55,058 nt of DNA from Syntrophaceae bacterium UBA6112 (GCA_002423465.1 DIWG01000053.1:1-55058), one strand, 5' to 3'. Positions 1 to 8,877 are shown, numbered from the stretch's first letter. The notes: generated from the letters alone by a model not told the origin. Numbers and translations are program-made.

Positions 1-30
1 GTCCGGGAAGTCCCTAACTTTTACACATAA
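1..30. repeat. possible REP-like end sequence at window edge
   Basis: The first bases read GTCCGGGAAGTCCC followed by TAACTTTT. Short GC-rich palindrome-like blocks of this style, followed by a TAACTTT run, resemble intergenic REP-type sequences that accompany IS200/IS605-like REP-associated transposases in deltaproteobacteria. That resemblance is from memory. The stop codon of the adjacent minus-strand glycosyltransferase lies inside this block, which fits an element junction. Confidence 0.3.
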
Positions 31-1030
31 ACTGAACTTCCCCATACTTCTTATAAGGAGAATCCGGATCATTTTTTGTAGTCCAAATAGGATGTTGTCG
101 TGCAAATGTTGGTTCATCAAAGAGGCCATGAGCGGTTTCATAATTGGTGGCATAAAGTTCAAAATATAAATTTGATTTCATAAGTATCAATTTATTAAAC
201 ACAAGATAATTTCTAATAAACCAGGGTGAACACGCAACAATAAACACACACAAAGACAACATTACAGGTTTGAAATTCTTCTTTTCCCCCACAACGAATA
301 GAGATGTTAAAAACCATACAAAGCCCAGAACGGGACTTGTGAGAATAGAGAAACCTCCAACTCCTCCCCATGCAAGAGCATGTTTATAGTTTATGTGATT
401 TTCATATATGAAAACGGAAAAAGGGAACATAATACAAATGAGAAGCAACAGTAGCCATTCATCATGCGTGAGCTGAAAAAACCATCTGAAATATGTCAGT
501 AACATAAGACAATAGAGCACCACTGTAAATTCAGCCCGTATTTTTATAGGAGGTTTCCCTCCTATTTCATAAATGAGCACTCCGGTTGCAACTAACACCA
601 GGTTTTTTATAAAGACAATGAAACAAGCGACAAGCATTTTCAGCCGGAAAAGCTTAATTAATAAGGCGAGGAAGAAAGGGTAAAAAGGCGGCATCCATGC
701 AGTTGGTCCAGTATCCACCTGAAAGGGATTGCTGAATCCTTTCCCGGCGGCAAGTGACTCGGCAATGAAATAGTATTCAGCACCCAGATGGCCGTTAAAC
801 GTTTGATTAACGCCTTCTATAAAAGGAGGGAAAAAGCGGAGATATTTGGAATCATGACTTAAAAAATAGGAGATATTTGTATAAAATGAAAGACCAAAAA
901 CAAAGAAAACAAGGAAACAAAGGACATGATTGTTTTTCTTAAAACACTTAAGATACATAATTTGTATTCCTTTGACTGTATTTTTTATCTCATTAATAAT
1001 ATTTTGTATTTGTTTAAATGATTTGATCAT
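14..1030 (-). CDS. GT39/ArnT-like polytopic membrane glycosyltransferase, probably 3'-truncated
   Basis: A hydrophobic protein with many membrane spans, a short Lys-rich N-terminus and a luminal loop containing AEYYFIAESLAAGKGFSNPF, as in GT39/RgtA-D-like lipid-linked sugar transferases that act in the inner membrane. The region SNLYFELYATNYETAHG and then HPIW...YKKYGEVQF matches where this family normally continues for several dozen more residues. Here it ends abruptly in CKS, inside a REP-like block, so the C-terminus is probably lost. The longest frame begins at a TTG (1060) that overlaps the upstream gene; I prefer the ATG at 1030, 16 bp after that gene's stop. Substrate unknown. It follows 1047-2402 on the same transcript. 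Confidence 0.7.
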   Translation of the reverse strand: MIKSFKQIQNIINEIKNTVKGIQIMYLKCFKKNNHVLCFLVFFVFGLSFYTNISYFLSHDSKYLRFFPPFIEGVNQTFNGHLGAEYYFIAESLAAGKGFSNPFQVDTGPTAWMPPFYPFFLALLIKLFRLKMLVACFIVFIKNLVLVATGVLIYEIGGKPPIKIRAEFTVVLYCLMLLTYFRWFFQLTHDEWLLLLLICIMFPFSVFIYENHINYKHALAWGGVGGFSILTSPVLGFVWFLTSLFVVGEKKNFKPVMLSLCVFIVACSPWFIRNYLVFNKLILMKSNLYFELYATNYETAHGLFDEPTFARQHPIWTTKNDPDSPYKKYGEVQFMCKS

Positions 1031-1046
1031 ACAAATGAACCGATTA

Positions 1047-2402
1047 TCACCGTGGTACAAGTTTCAAGTCGTATGCAACCATGAGGAGCCAGTTGCAGAC
1101 GACGCAGGCCAGTATAATTATCAAGAGGACCTGTCGCCAATGTACGCTGCTCTGGATGCCCCGTTGCACGACGAATGCCGAGCCGATGACAAACAGACCT
1201 AGTGCTTCGAGAAAGGCCCGATTGCCGAAGGACCAGCCAAACCACCAATTCCACCAAGCACTATTGACGTACCATAGGAGAAGGAAGGACAGTAAATAGC
1301 TGGTTAGCAAAGGCTTAGACCATACTTCACCCCCCCGGATCACAGCCCACATGGCGCCTGCGGTCCCCAGACCAAGCAGAGGGGACCACAGAAACACTCC
1401 TTTGCGCAAGGAAAAGAGAGTCTGCAACAGGGCGGGATGAGTCCAGAAGAATGGCTCATCTGTATAGGAGAAAACGATCCACGAGCCGTACATGCGGTGC
1501 CAGACCGCAAGCTGCAAGAAGAGAGGGGCCAGGCCTAGAAAAATCAGGGGCAGCCATGGCAGCAGGCTTTTTGGCATTCCATGCTGAAGCAAGACTACAA
1601 CCAGGTAGATGAAGAAGGGGAGAATGAAGAGGTTGGTGGGGCGGCAAACGACAGCCATCGAAAAGGTGAAGGTGAGCAAAGGCAAGTGCCATGGGGATAG
1701 ACATTGATCCTTGACAGCCCTAGCCGCAGCCATTACCAGCGCGATGGTGGCCGTCACCCAGAAGGTTGAAGCCACATGCACCATCAATAGATAGCGGATG
1801 CAGTAGTAGGTGTAGTTGGACCCTAACCAAACGGCTAAGATCGCCACAGTGATGGCCAGGCCGTCCAGACGCAGGTAGCGGGCCATCAGCCAGTCCAGCA
1901 GGGCCATTGTCCCCCACGCCAGGGCCAGAACCATCGCCACGTTGAACATTTGGTATAGCAGGCTATAACCGTCCGGAGCAAGATACAAGTTACCGCTGAA
2001 ACGGTATAAGACCCAGGACAGGCCATGGGCCGTGAGGAACGAGGGGAGTAGGGTGAGTGAAAGACCGATAGGGTACTTGTTCCAAACGTAACCGCGCGGC
2101 GTCTTGATCTCCAATTCCTTCTCCAAGTCCTGCGGATTCAATGGATCGTCCCAATGCTGGCGCATCTGGTTGGAAAAGTCCAAGTCGCCATCCACCACTG
2201 CAGAGGCAATGTACAGGTAGTAGCTCTTGCCGTCACAAAACGCAAAGTTGAAGCGGACTGGGGTGAGGGAAATCTTGACTACCATCAGCGTCATCGCGAT
2301 CAGGTATAAGCCACCTGCCACGAATGTATAAAGGCGAAGGCGATGACACCGATCGCACAGCCACTTAGAGAGGGTCACCAATAACTGATCCATTTTGCCC
2401 AT
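1047..2402 (-). CDS. polytopic membrane protein, GT39/RgtA-D-like glycosyltransferase
   Basis: A 451-residue protein with about ten or more predicted membrane segments. An acidic extracytoplasmic loop near residues 55-95 (FCDGKSYYLYIASAVVDGDLDF) and a late aromatic motif (SAWWNWWFGWSFGNRAFLEA) are typical of large GT-C-type lipid-phosphate-sugar transferases. No cytoplasmic sugar-nucleotide domain is visible. The ATG at 2402 follows an AAGAAG ribosome site. GC content is visibly higher than in the two flanking genes. A 7-G run (1330-1336 on the plus strand as C) lies in the frame. The exact donor and acceptor cannot be read from sequence; membership of the GT-C superfamily is an inference from topology and motifs. 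Confidence 0.7.
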   Translation of the reverse strand: MGKMDQLLVTLSKWLCDRCHRLRLYTFVAGGLYLIAMTLMVVKISLTPVRFNFAFCDGKSYYLYIASAVVDGDLDFSNQMRQHWDDPLNPQDLEKELEIKTPRGYVWNKYPIGLSLTLLPSFLTAHGLSWVLYRFSGNLYLAPDGYSLLYQMFNVAMVLALAWGTMALLDWLMARYLRLDGLAITVAILAVWLGSNYTYYCIRYLLMVHVASTFWVTATIALVMAAARAVKDQCLSPWHLPLLTFTFSMAVVCRPTNLFILPFFIYLVVVLLQHGMPKSLLPWLPLIFLGLAPLFLQLAVWHRMYGSWIVFSYTDEPFFWTHPALLQTLFSLRKGVFLWSPLLGLGTAGAMWAVIRGGEVWSKPLLTSYLLSFLLLWYVNSAWWNWWFGWSFGNRAFLEALGLFVIGSAFVVQRGIQSSVHWRQVLLIIILACVVCNWLLMVAYDLKLVPR

Positions 2403-2692
2403 TCTTCTTACATCTCATGCGTCGGGTTTTACAGAAAAGATAGCATAACTGAAACATCTGCAGCATTTATGAATATTAAAAATAACCGCATAATATTAAA
2501 GACATTAACCGTTAATAATCCGCTTGGATCGTGATTTGTTATATTTGTGGTCGCCACGAGGGCGCCGACAATTCGCTGTGCAAAGGCTGACCGGTCATGT
2601 TATTTAACACGCTCATAGGCTTCAGTTGATAATCGACCTCTAAAATGAATGTCCTTGCCGTGAATGTTCATTATATTATACTCCAGTTAAAA
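2403..2692. other. intergenic region, AT-rich, weak promoter candidate
   Basis: This 290-bp gap separates the minus-strand operon 2693-8685 from 1047-2402. A minus-strand TATCTT hexamer at 2437-2442 could be a -10 box for 1047-2402, but I see no convincing -35 at 17 bp. A 23-codon ORF (2600-2671, minus, MNIHGKDIHFRGRLSTEAYE...) is preceded by an A/T-rich stretch and may be a gene remnant. No terminator hairpin with a U tract is evident. Confidence 0.35.
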
Positions 2693-3445
2693 TCAAATAT
2701 CCACATTCCAATCGGACAAATACTTCAATTTTATTCGTAATAATTCGTAAGGTGTGATCAAATAGTGCTTAAAAGATAGCTTCGAGCCACCAATTTCTGA
2801 CCATTGATTTAGGGGAGCTTCATACATTACAGATGCCGCCTGTTCATAGCCATAAAGGTTTATTATACGAGCGAAAATCTCAACATCAAAAAACCAGCGG
2901 CTTATAAAAGGCTTGATAAAAATTTGTTGAGCCAATTGTACATTAAACAGTTTTGCTCCACATTGGGTATCATATATAGGCAATTTTAACATTAAGCTGA
3001 CTATTGTAGCAAATATACGGCCCAAATAGTGGCGAAGTATTCTTCTTTCAATTTTTCTTCCCATTAATTTAACTCGGGAACCAAATACAATTTGACAATT
3101 TGGCTTGTTGTCAAATTGATTCAATAGATAATATATTTCGCTTAAGGGTGTAGCAAAATCTGCATCAAAATAACCAATAAAATCAAAATTATCCCAGTTA
3201 ATACTATGTAATATTCCCTGGCGTACCGCCTCGGCTTTACCAACATTTGTCTTTAAATCCAAAACAATAATTCGTTCAGTCCTACCTTGCTGTAATCCAT
3301 TGAGCATCTGAAAAGTATTGTCTTTGCTCCCGTCATTTACAAAACAGAAGCACACTTCGCTTTTCAGATAAAACTCATTGAATAGATCTATAAAAAATCT
3401 ATCCTCTTCGTTATAGCAAGGAATTATGATAATCGTTCTTGACAT
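2693..3445 (-). CDS. GT2 family glycosyltransferase (dolichyl-phosphate glucosyl/mannosyltransferase-like)
   Basis: A cytoplasmic GT-A fold enzyme of 250 residues that would transfer a sugar from a nucleotide donor to a polyprenyl or dolichyl phosphate. The N-terminus has IIIIPCYNEEDRF, followed by FVNDGSKDNT (nucleotide binding), NVGKAEAVRQG, and the metal-binding GYFDADFATPL (DxD-type). The late motif LPIYDTQCGAKLF is the ALG5/DPM1-type DTQCG signature. The product could feed the GT-C membrane transferases next door, which use lipid-phosphate sugars. Last gene of a tight minus-strand operon; 20 bp separate it from 3465-4679. Confidence 0.88.
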   Translation of the reverse strand: MSRTIIIIPCYNEEDRFFIDLFNEFYLKSEVCFCFVNDGSKDNTFQMLNGLQQGRTERIIVLDLKTNVGKAEAVRQGILHSINWDNFDFIGYFDADFATPLSEIYYLLNQFDNKPNCQIVFGSRVKLMGRKIERRILRHYLGRIFATIVSLMLKLPIYDTQCGAKLFNVQLAQQIFIKPFISRWFFDVEIFARIINLYGYEQAASVMYEAPLNQWSEIGGSKLSFKHYLITPYELLRIKLKYLSDWNVDI

Positions 3446-3464
3446 ATTACAACATCAATAGAAA

Positions 3465-4679
3465 TTAAAAGGGAATTTCTTTACGGCGACATACTTTTGC
3501 TAATGCCAACCCCCATAGCAATAATGCCGTAAGTACTGGGAAATTGGATAAAATCGGGTGTAAATTTGATAATTGCTTCCAAAAAATTCCATGCATGTCT
3601 GTAAATATAAAACCCAACAGTAAAAGTATTGCTGTCATGTCAAGCTTAAAATCATTCCAATAAAGGATAATGAATGCAAAAACGATGATCAGCATTGTCA
3701 GATGATGGTACCAGGTAAGGGGCGTAATCAAATGTGTTGTAACGATCAACAGGGCGGCTTCAATCTCGAAATACCGCCAATCAGCAGGTTTGAGGGCAAT
3801 AGCCGCAACTGTGATGCCACCTATCAATCCCGCGGCGGCGAGGTATATAATTAAACCAATCGACGCTGAAATACCCGTTGTAGCGCGTCCCAACAAGCCG
3901 TTTAGATTTTGCACGGTCAGGCTAATATTCAATCCTGAAGGAATTGCAATACTTAATCCCGACTTACCACTTAAAGGTCTAAATTGAGAAATTGTGGGGG
4001 ATATGCCAAATACAGCCAGACTGATAATAGTTACAAACAGAATGCCCAGTAAAAAACCACCTAAGGCTTTCCACTTTCTACGCCATATCATAAGGGGAAT
4101 GAGCGCAATTGCAAATGGCTTTAACAAGATACTCATCGAGAATATAATCCCGCCTAAAATATTCCTGCCATGATGCATATAATAGAGTGTCAGTACCGTA
4201 GTCAACAGCACGAACAGATTAACCTGTCCCTGGTTCATTGTAGTTAAGAACGGGAAAAAGGCAACTGTGGATAATAGTATCACCCGTTGTTTCCATTTTT
4301 CAGTAGTGAACGAGCAGAGGATGAGTCCTGAAGCCAAAGCGGCCATCCCGCTGAGACCAATCCACATTGAAGCGCCGAGTCGCAGAGGCAAGAAAGATAA
4401 TGGATAGACCAATAAAGCTGTAAGTGTCGGATATAAATAAGGTCCTTTCTGTGTAACGATTCCCAATTGGCTGGCTATTGTTTCAAAAGCGCTTGCCGGC
4501 AGCGTATAAACGTTTTCGCCATTACCTAAGGCGTATGCGGACACAAGATATATATAGTAATCGGTAGATCTATCATTTATAACGACAAATCCCGTAAACC
4601 CCATGTAGAGCACTACACCCATTGCAGCGATACCCATAAGCCATTTATCGTTTGTAGGGATTTTAATCATCCTCTCCAT
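3465..4679 (-). CDS. GT87/DUF2029-like polyprenyl-phosphate-sugar mannosyltransferase
   Basis: An approximately 404-residue protein with around ten membrane helices. The segment GPYLYPTLTALLVYPLSFLP and the central KPFAIALIPLMIWRRKWKA are characteristic of the DUF2029 (GT87) family, which uses polyprenyl-phosphate mannose on the outer face of the inner membrane. The frame extends to a TTG at 4685; ATG codons at 4679 and 4670 follow GAGG-type ribosome sites and are better starts. Next to the GT2 lipid-phosphate-sugar synthase, which may make its donor. Confidence 0.82.
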   Translation of the reverse strand: MERMIKIPTNDKWLMGIAAMGVVLYMGFTGFVVINDRSTDYYIYLVSAYALGNGENVYTLPASAFETIASQLGIVTQKGPYLYPTLTALLVYPLSFLPLRLGASMWIGLSGMAALASGLILCSFTTEKWKQRVILLSTVAFFPFLTTMNQGQVNLFVLLTTVLTLYYMHHGRNILGGIIFSMSILLKPFAIALIPLMIWRRKWKALGGFLLGILFVTIISLAVFGISPTISQFRPLSGKSGLSIAIPSGLNISLTVQNLNGLLGRATTGISASIGLIIYLAAAGLIGGITVAAIALKPADWRYFEIEAALLIVTTHLITPLTWYHHLTMLIIVFAFIILYWNDFKLDMTAILLLLGFIFTDMHGIFWKQLSNLHPILSNFPVLTALLLWGLALAKVCRRKEIPF

Positions 4680-4715
4680 CCTCAAATTATTCCGCTGCCG
4701 TCAAGCCGTCCGTGA

Positions 4716-5411
4716 TTAACGCCCGCTGCATACCGCAATGGCATAAAAGTAATAACCCTTATAATAACTTCCGTCGTAGCCAAATGAGAAGTCCACGCCC
4801 CATGCACCGTATGGAATGTTTGCACTTGTAGAAGACCAGTATTGGCCTGCTTTGATGTTAGGAAAGTAGTGCGAATTTATGGCTGATACAAAAGAATTGT
4901 GATCCACTAAAAAAATAAGCTCCTTAATCGTGGGCAACCGCCAGTCCGAATAGCCGCCAAATTGAGCCGTGTTTAAGGCAGACAAGAAACTTTCCGTATC
5001 CCTCTCGGCATTTTCAGATCCGGCTTTCCCACCATTGGTGTTGGGGTTGCTGTCGTACCAGGTATACGTGTTGTCGGCATCATGCGGATTGGCATAGTTT
5101 AGTACGCCATCCATATTCTGCTTGACCTCCCAAATCAGGCCTGTCACATTGTCCTTCACCATGGCCCATAATCTTGCAGAATCCGGCAGAGGATTACCAT
5201 TGGGGTCCAGTTTTGTATATGATTGGGCGATGTTATAAGCTGCATCTGATCCGTAATACGGGTGACTCCGTGGTGAGCAACTGATTTCATTCCCCTTTTT
5301 ATCGTAACATTTCTTTTGGCGGTCATCCGGGAAAGATCCGGCATAAACATAGCTGCTACACGCCAGCATTATGAAGCATCCCAAAAACGATAAACACCCT
5401 TTTCCATTCAT
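4716..5411 (-). CDS. exported DUF1566 (Lcl C-terminal domain) protein
   Basis: A 231-residue secreted protein. Its N-terminus is a signal sequence ending either in a lipobox-like IMLAC or at a VYA-GS signal peptidase I site; both are visible and I cannot choose. The rest carries DUF1566 signatures: NVTGLIWEVK, GYSDWRLPTIKEL, YWSSTSAN and a closing YAIAVCSGR. This domain is common in surface or envelope proteins of deltaproteobacteria; its biochemical role is not established. AGGAG precedes the ATG. Its presence inside a polysaccharide operon suggests a cell-surface or matrix role. Confidence 0.85.
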   Translation of the reverse strand: MNGKGCLSFLGCFIMLACSSYVYAGSFPDDRQKKCYDKKGNEISCSPRSHPYYGSDAAYNIAQSYTKLDPNGNPLPDSARLWAMVKDNVTGLIWEVKQNMDGVLNYANPHDADNTYTWYDSNPNTNGGKAGSENAERDTESFLSALNTAQFGGYSDWRLPTIKELIFLVDHNSFVSAINSHYFPNIKAGQYWSSTSANIPYGAWGVDFSFGYDGSYYKGYYFYAIAVCSGR

Positions 5412-5432
5412 GACAACTCCTGGCCTCTTTGT

Positions 5433-6482
5433 TCATTTTTCACTATTTGATATGCATTCAGAAATGGTCTTATACAGCTTGATGGCATAGTTGTTCTGGG
5501 CCAAGGGCCCGGGATGTGGATCAAACGGATTGAAATCATCCCATTCGTTCCTTTCGTTTTTTGGACGTATGTCGCTGATCAGATAACCATATTTTCTTGC
5601 ATAGGATATGACTTCATCCGAATCATCTCCTCTGATATAAGCCAATATCATTTTGGCGCCATTCTCCTTGCCGATATCATATATTTCACTTAAAAGCTTT
5701 TTCGTTACCTCGTATTGGTATTCCAGCGGAGGATCTTTTTCATCGGATTCCTGGTTAAACTTCCAGAACAATGGAACGTATTCAACAACAAGCTTATCGC
5801 CTTTTATCAATGCCTTTGGGTGGCTGAACGCAGATGGGTCCATTTTCAAGAAGACATCATTTTTATATTGATACTCCTTCAATCTACTTGGTGCAGCGAC
5901 ATTTCGCACACGGAAGTAATCACCATAAACAATCACGATGATTTCCGGTCTGGTTCGATTTATTTTCATTTCTCTCTTGATTTGAAGGTAGGCGTGAACA
6001 TTGCCGTAACCGGTATCGGCATAATTGACGACTCGAAAATTGGGTAGAAATTGCTGGAGAAAAAAGGGGAAGGTGGTTTCGTCATTGTTTCCCCATCCGT
6101 ATGTATACGAATCACCAAATATCCAAATTTCTTTTTTGCCTTCATACAAGTTTGGGGCGAACGAAGTAATTCGATTCCCCTTTTCATCGATAGTTACTTT
6201 AAATCTATGATATTGAGAAGTATCTTCATTTTTTAACTCAAAAGTATAGGATCCTGGAAGATCGGCATAACCCAAATATGCATCTGGGATAACCGGGGAT
6301 TTTGGGGAAAAGGATATTCTGATATTTCTGTAAGGATAATGATTCGAATATATTTTATTAATCGCATAATATGTGGTGCTGAATACGTCTGATTTTCGAA
6401 TCCAAAGAAAATACCCCAAGAATATTTCGATGATTAGAAAAGAAATAACGATGGTGGCAAGGGTTAATAGGAATTTCTTCAT
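5433..6482 (-). CDS. membrane-anchored SGNH/GDSL hydrolase-like protein
   Basis: About 349 residues with one N-terminal membrane anchor and a periplasmic SGNH domain. Block I is IFGDSYTYGWG (nucleophile Ser), and the C-terminal catalytic pair is in FDPHPGPLAQNNYA (Asp-x-x-His block). Related proteins de-esterify or acetylate polysaccharides; which one applies here is unknown. The frame reaches an ATG at 6491 that overlaps the previous stop, but the internal ATG at 6482 has AGGA at good spacing and precedes MKKFLLTL. First of four SGNH proteins in the window. Confidence 0.8.
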   Translation of the reverse strand: MKKFLLTLATIVISFLIIEIFLGYFLWIRKSDVFSTTYYAINKIYSNHYPYRNIRISFSPKSPVIPDAYLGYADLPGSYTFELKNEDTSQYHRFKVTIDEKGNRITSFAPNLYEGKKEIWIFGDSYTYGWGNNDETTFPFFLQQFLPNFRVVNYADTGYGNVHAYLQIKREMKINRTRPEIIVIVYGDYFRVRNVAAPSRLKEYQYKNDVFLKMDPSAFSHPKALIKGDKLVVEYVPLFWKFNQESDEKDPPLEYQYEVTKKLLSEIYDIGKENGAKMILAYIRGDDSDEVISYARKYGYLISDIRPKNERNEWDDFNPFDPHPGPLAQNNYAIKLYKTISECISNSEK

Positions 6483-6487
6483 AGTGA

Positions 6488-7531
6488 TCATCCTATGTAA
6501 GCGTATATTTCAATGCCCGTGAAGAATAGACGCTCTTTCATTTTAGTCAGGCATTGAGACAGATGTTTATAAAAAGATTCCCAATTAAAGACATAATATT
6601 TACTGCTCCCGTCAACACAAGCAATCCATTTATTATTGTCAAATTTTTGAACATCGATATGATGCATCCCATAGCCGTTCCATTCACTCTTCCCCGCTTT
6701 TAATATGGGAGATTCCTTGATTTCAGCTTCTTGATAGGTTTCAGTGGTAAGCTCCGTTATTTCAAAAGCCAAAACCTGGTTCCCATATTCAGGATAGTCG
6801 TCCTGAGGGAATCGATATATCTTGTTGTCCAATAATAAAACCCTGCCTCCCGGTCTGGCAATATTTGCATCTCCATGAACGATAGGACTTTTCGGATGCT
6901 CCACCCAAGTCCCTTCAAGGTCTTCGGCATAGAAAAGCCTAAGAGTAGAATTATCTGTTGTTGCCGTAAAAAGCCACCATTTTCCAGAAAAACGAAATAT
7001 GGATGAATCGACGTAACGGCCCTTCAACAAGGTTTTATTGAATTCCCACTGATCAGGGAATTTTTTTGCTTTATACAGCCTAACCGCATCAGCTTCATAA
7101 CTTTCAGGAATCATAAAGTACTCATTTCCCCACTTAAAAACATGTGGATATGACAAGTGAAATGATTCATCCAGCACTATTTTTTGATAACGCCACTGTA
7201 TCCCATCTTTACTTATTGCAAGTCCGATATCTCCCTGATTTATTGTAGAATTAAAAACCTCGAAGAACATATACTTAGTAGAGCCTTCCTGAACCATAAA
7301 TGGATCTGCAACCAAATCCGCCTTGACATCAGTTACATCTTTATAGGTTAAAACAGGATTATTGGCATTCTTATGGGGAGATAGCTGAAAAGGCGTATCT
7401 CCTTCATAAATGCCGATCGATAATCTCATTTTGCTCCAAACAAAGGGCAATTTCCCTATGATAACGGAAAGACCAATGGGGAAAGTTACCACAAGAATAA
7501 GTATGCCCAGTAAATATTTATTTTTTTTCAA
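6488..7531 (-). CDS. GINT1 N-terminal-like beta-propeller protein (GH43-like fold), membrane-anchored
   Basis: An N-terminal membrane segment is followed by a five-bladed-propeller-like domain. Diagnostic stretches are VADPFMVQEGSTKYMFFE, FHLSYPHVFKWGNEYFMIPES, DSSIFRFSGKWWLFTATTD and ARPGGRVLLLDNKIYRFPQD. These match the N-terminal domain family of plant glucosamine inositolphosphorylceramide transferase, whose bacterial relatives sit in polysaccharide loci. Enzymatic activity in bacteria is unproven. No ATG lies near the start; a TTG at 7531 has AAAGGA six bases upstream, while the frame is open to a TTG at 7549. It overlaps the downstream SGNH frame by four bases. Confidence 0.75.
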   Translation of the reverse strand: MKKNKYLLGILILVVTFPIGLSVIIGKLPFVWSKMRLSIGIYEGDTPFQLSPHKNANNPVLTYKDVTDVKADLVADPFMVQEGSTKYMFFEVFNSTINQGDIGLAISKDGIQWRYQKIVLDESFHLSYPHVFKWGNEYFMIPESYEADAVRLYKAKKFPDQWEFNKTLLKGRYVDSSIFRFSGKWWLFTATTDNSTLRLFYAEDLEGTWVEHPKSPIVHGDANIARPGGRVLLLDNKIYRFPQDDYPEYGNQVLAFEITELTTETYQEAEIKESPILKAGKSEWNGYGMHHIDVQKFDNNKWIACVDGSSKYYVFNWESFYKHLSQCLTKMKERLFFTGIEIYAYIG

Positions 7532-7581
7532 TAATGGTCCTTTCAACAAAAGACTGCAACTCAGAAGTGCGAATCGGAATA

Positions 7582-8685
7582 TTAATCGAGAAACCTCGAG
7601 TTGATAATTTGCTGTGCGAACAGCCCATGAGCCCGCTCATTCCAATGCCCGTCACGGTATTGATAATACTCAAAAAACAGCTTGTTTACGGCGTAATCTT
7701 GGTCGAAAACCGGTTGCATATCGATGACCGGATGACCGAGTTCATGTGCCTTGGACAAAACGTACTTTCTCATATGAGAAAAATAGCTTTCCTCGGCCTT
7801 TTTCAAATCTGCGGCATTGTAAAGCTGCGGCCTCATGCCATCGATTCCGATCAAAATATTTTCTCTGGGAACCCCACAGGAGTCTTTCAGCATCCTAAAA
7901 AATGTATCGATGGCCCTTTTGGAATCGGCCTCGATACGGGAATCCACACTGGCACTTGTCTGCCCTACATACTCAGGTTTTCGTCCGGAAATGGCGTCCT
8001 TCATGCGTGTCCATAGAATTCGCAAACGGTGGCCCACCTGCAGGTTCCCATGGAGATACATGAACAGCGCGGATTTTCTAATGATCTTTCTAAAGAGGCC
8101 TACTTCATAGTCAGCCCGCTTCAACGTGAGATGCCCCATGGTATCCTCGATAAAGTAGTGATAACCTGGGTAGATGCCGGATGAAGGCAAACTCTCATCA
8201 AAATCGTTGCCGACCAGAAGAAAGATATAATGATCAGGGCGGAATTCCTTCTTCGCATACTGGGCATAGGCGATATACGTGCTGAGCTGCGTGCCGGAGG
8301 CGGCAAATGCGTAAAAACGACGGCTGCCTTCGTACTTTTTGTTTAACACCGCAACGACTGTCCTGGTTTGATCCACCATAGACGCCTCGATAAAGCTATC
8401 GCCGATGACGGCCGTTAGAGGGATCTTCGATGACTGATCGTAGTCAATCGTGCTGATAAAACCATAATTATTGGATCTTAATTGGTTCACGAGACTCAGA
8501 TTCCAATCCTTGGACCAGGTAAACGTTCGGTTTGGCTCAAATCGTCGAACGGGATTTCCCTTATTCACCGGCATCCAGCCCATGTTCTCCTGGACAGGAA
8601 GCATGCGCAAACCGACCTCCAGCAGAATGCCGATTGCCAAATAAATGATCCCGAGAAACAGGATATTTTTATAGCGATTCTTCAT
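7582..8685 (-). CDS. membrane-anchored SGNH hydrolase-like protein
   Basis: A 367-residue protein with one N-terminal anchor and a periplasmic SGNH fold. Visible blocks are AVIGDSFIEAS (nucleophile Ser), a Gly in FAASGTQ, LLVGNDFDES (Asn block) and DGHWNERAH (Asp/His block). It probably modifies ester groups on the polymer. The ATG at 8685 follows AAGGAAAA. It is the promoter-proximal large gene of the minus-strand operon that runs to 2693, driven by the promoter at 8808-8836. Confidence 0.82.
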   Translation of the reverse strand: MKNRYKNILFLGIIYLAIGILLEVGLRMLPVQENMGWMPVNKGNPVRRFEPNRTFTWSKDWNLSLVNQLRSNNYGFISTIDYDQSSKIPLTAVIGDSFIEASMVDQTRTVVAVLNKKYEGSRRFYAFAASGTQLSTYIAYAQYAKKEFRPDHYIFLLVGNDFDESLPSSGIYPGYHYFIEDTMGHLTLKRADYEVGLFRKIIRKSALFMYLHGNLQVGHRLRILWTRMKDAISGRKPEYVGQTSASVDSRIEADSKRAIDTFFRMLKDSCGVPRENILIGIDGMRPQLYNAADLKKAEESYFSHMRKYVLSKAHELGHPVIDMQPVFDQDYAVNKLFFEYYQYRDGHWNERAHGLFAQQIINSRFLD

Positions 8686-8768
8686 TTTTCCTTCATTAGA
8701 TCAATTCCGTACTTCCGAATGGCTTTACGACGTTTGTGCACCTCCTGCTGAAGGCACTCACTCAACAT
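8682..8768 (-). CDS. possible 28-residue leader or small protein
   Basis: This short frame (MLSECLQQEVHKRRKAIRKY...) lies between the mapped promoter and the SGNH gene and ends in an ATGA overlap with that gene's start, which would allow translational coupling. Strongly basic middle. No clear ribosome site precedes it, and I do not recognise a family, so it may be chance. Confidence 0.25.
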   Translation of the reverse strand: MLSECLQQEVHKRRKAIRKYGIDLMKEK

Positions 8769-8807
8769 CCGGTCGAAGGGGAATAAGTGCTTGATTTTCT
8801 GCGAGGG

Positions 8808-8836
8808 ATAATACGAAGGAGGGGTTTGCATGTCAA
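8808..8836 (-). promoter_or_regulatory. sigma70-type promoter for the 8685-2693 operon
   Basis: On the minus strand TTGACA (8836-8831), a 17-bp spacer and TATTAT (8813-8808) form a near-consensus promoter pointing at the SGNH gene, about 115 nt from its start. The -35 sits inside one arm of a perfect inverted repeat shared with the divergent promoter. Confidence 0.75.
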
Positions 8837-8877
8837 GGAGATTTTATAGAAATTATAACAATCACCTTGACATGCAA
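8826..8877. repeat. 13-bp perfect inverted repeat joining two divergent -35 boxes
   Basis: TTGCATGTCAAGG (8826-8838) and its exact complement CCTTGACATGCAA (8865-8877) are separated by 26 bp. After one mismatch the match continues inward for four more pairs (GATT/AATC). Each arm holds the TTGACA of one of the two divergent promoters, so the symmetry looks like a regulator site rather than a terminator; no U tract follows. Confidence 0.75.

Noticed and set aside
1330..1336. 7-G run in the GT-C gene as a phase-variation tract
   Set aside because: Seven bases is within what GC-rich coding DNA shows by chance; weaker than the 9-G tract in the secretin.
2600..2671. 23-codon minus-strand ORF in the 2403-2692 gap
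   Set aside because: Too short, no ribosome site, no recognised family; noted only as possible remnant.
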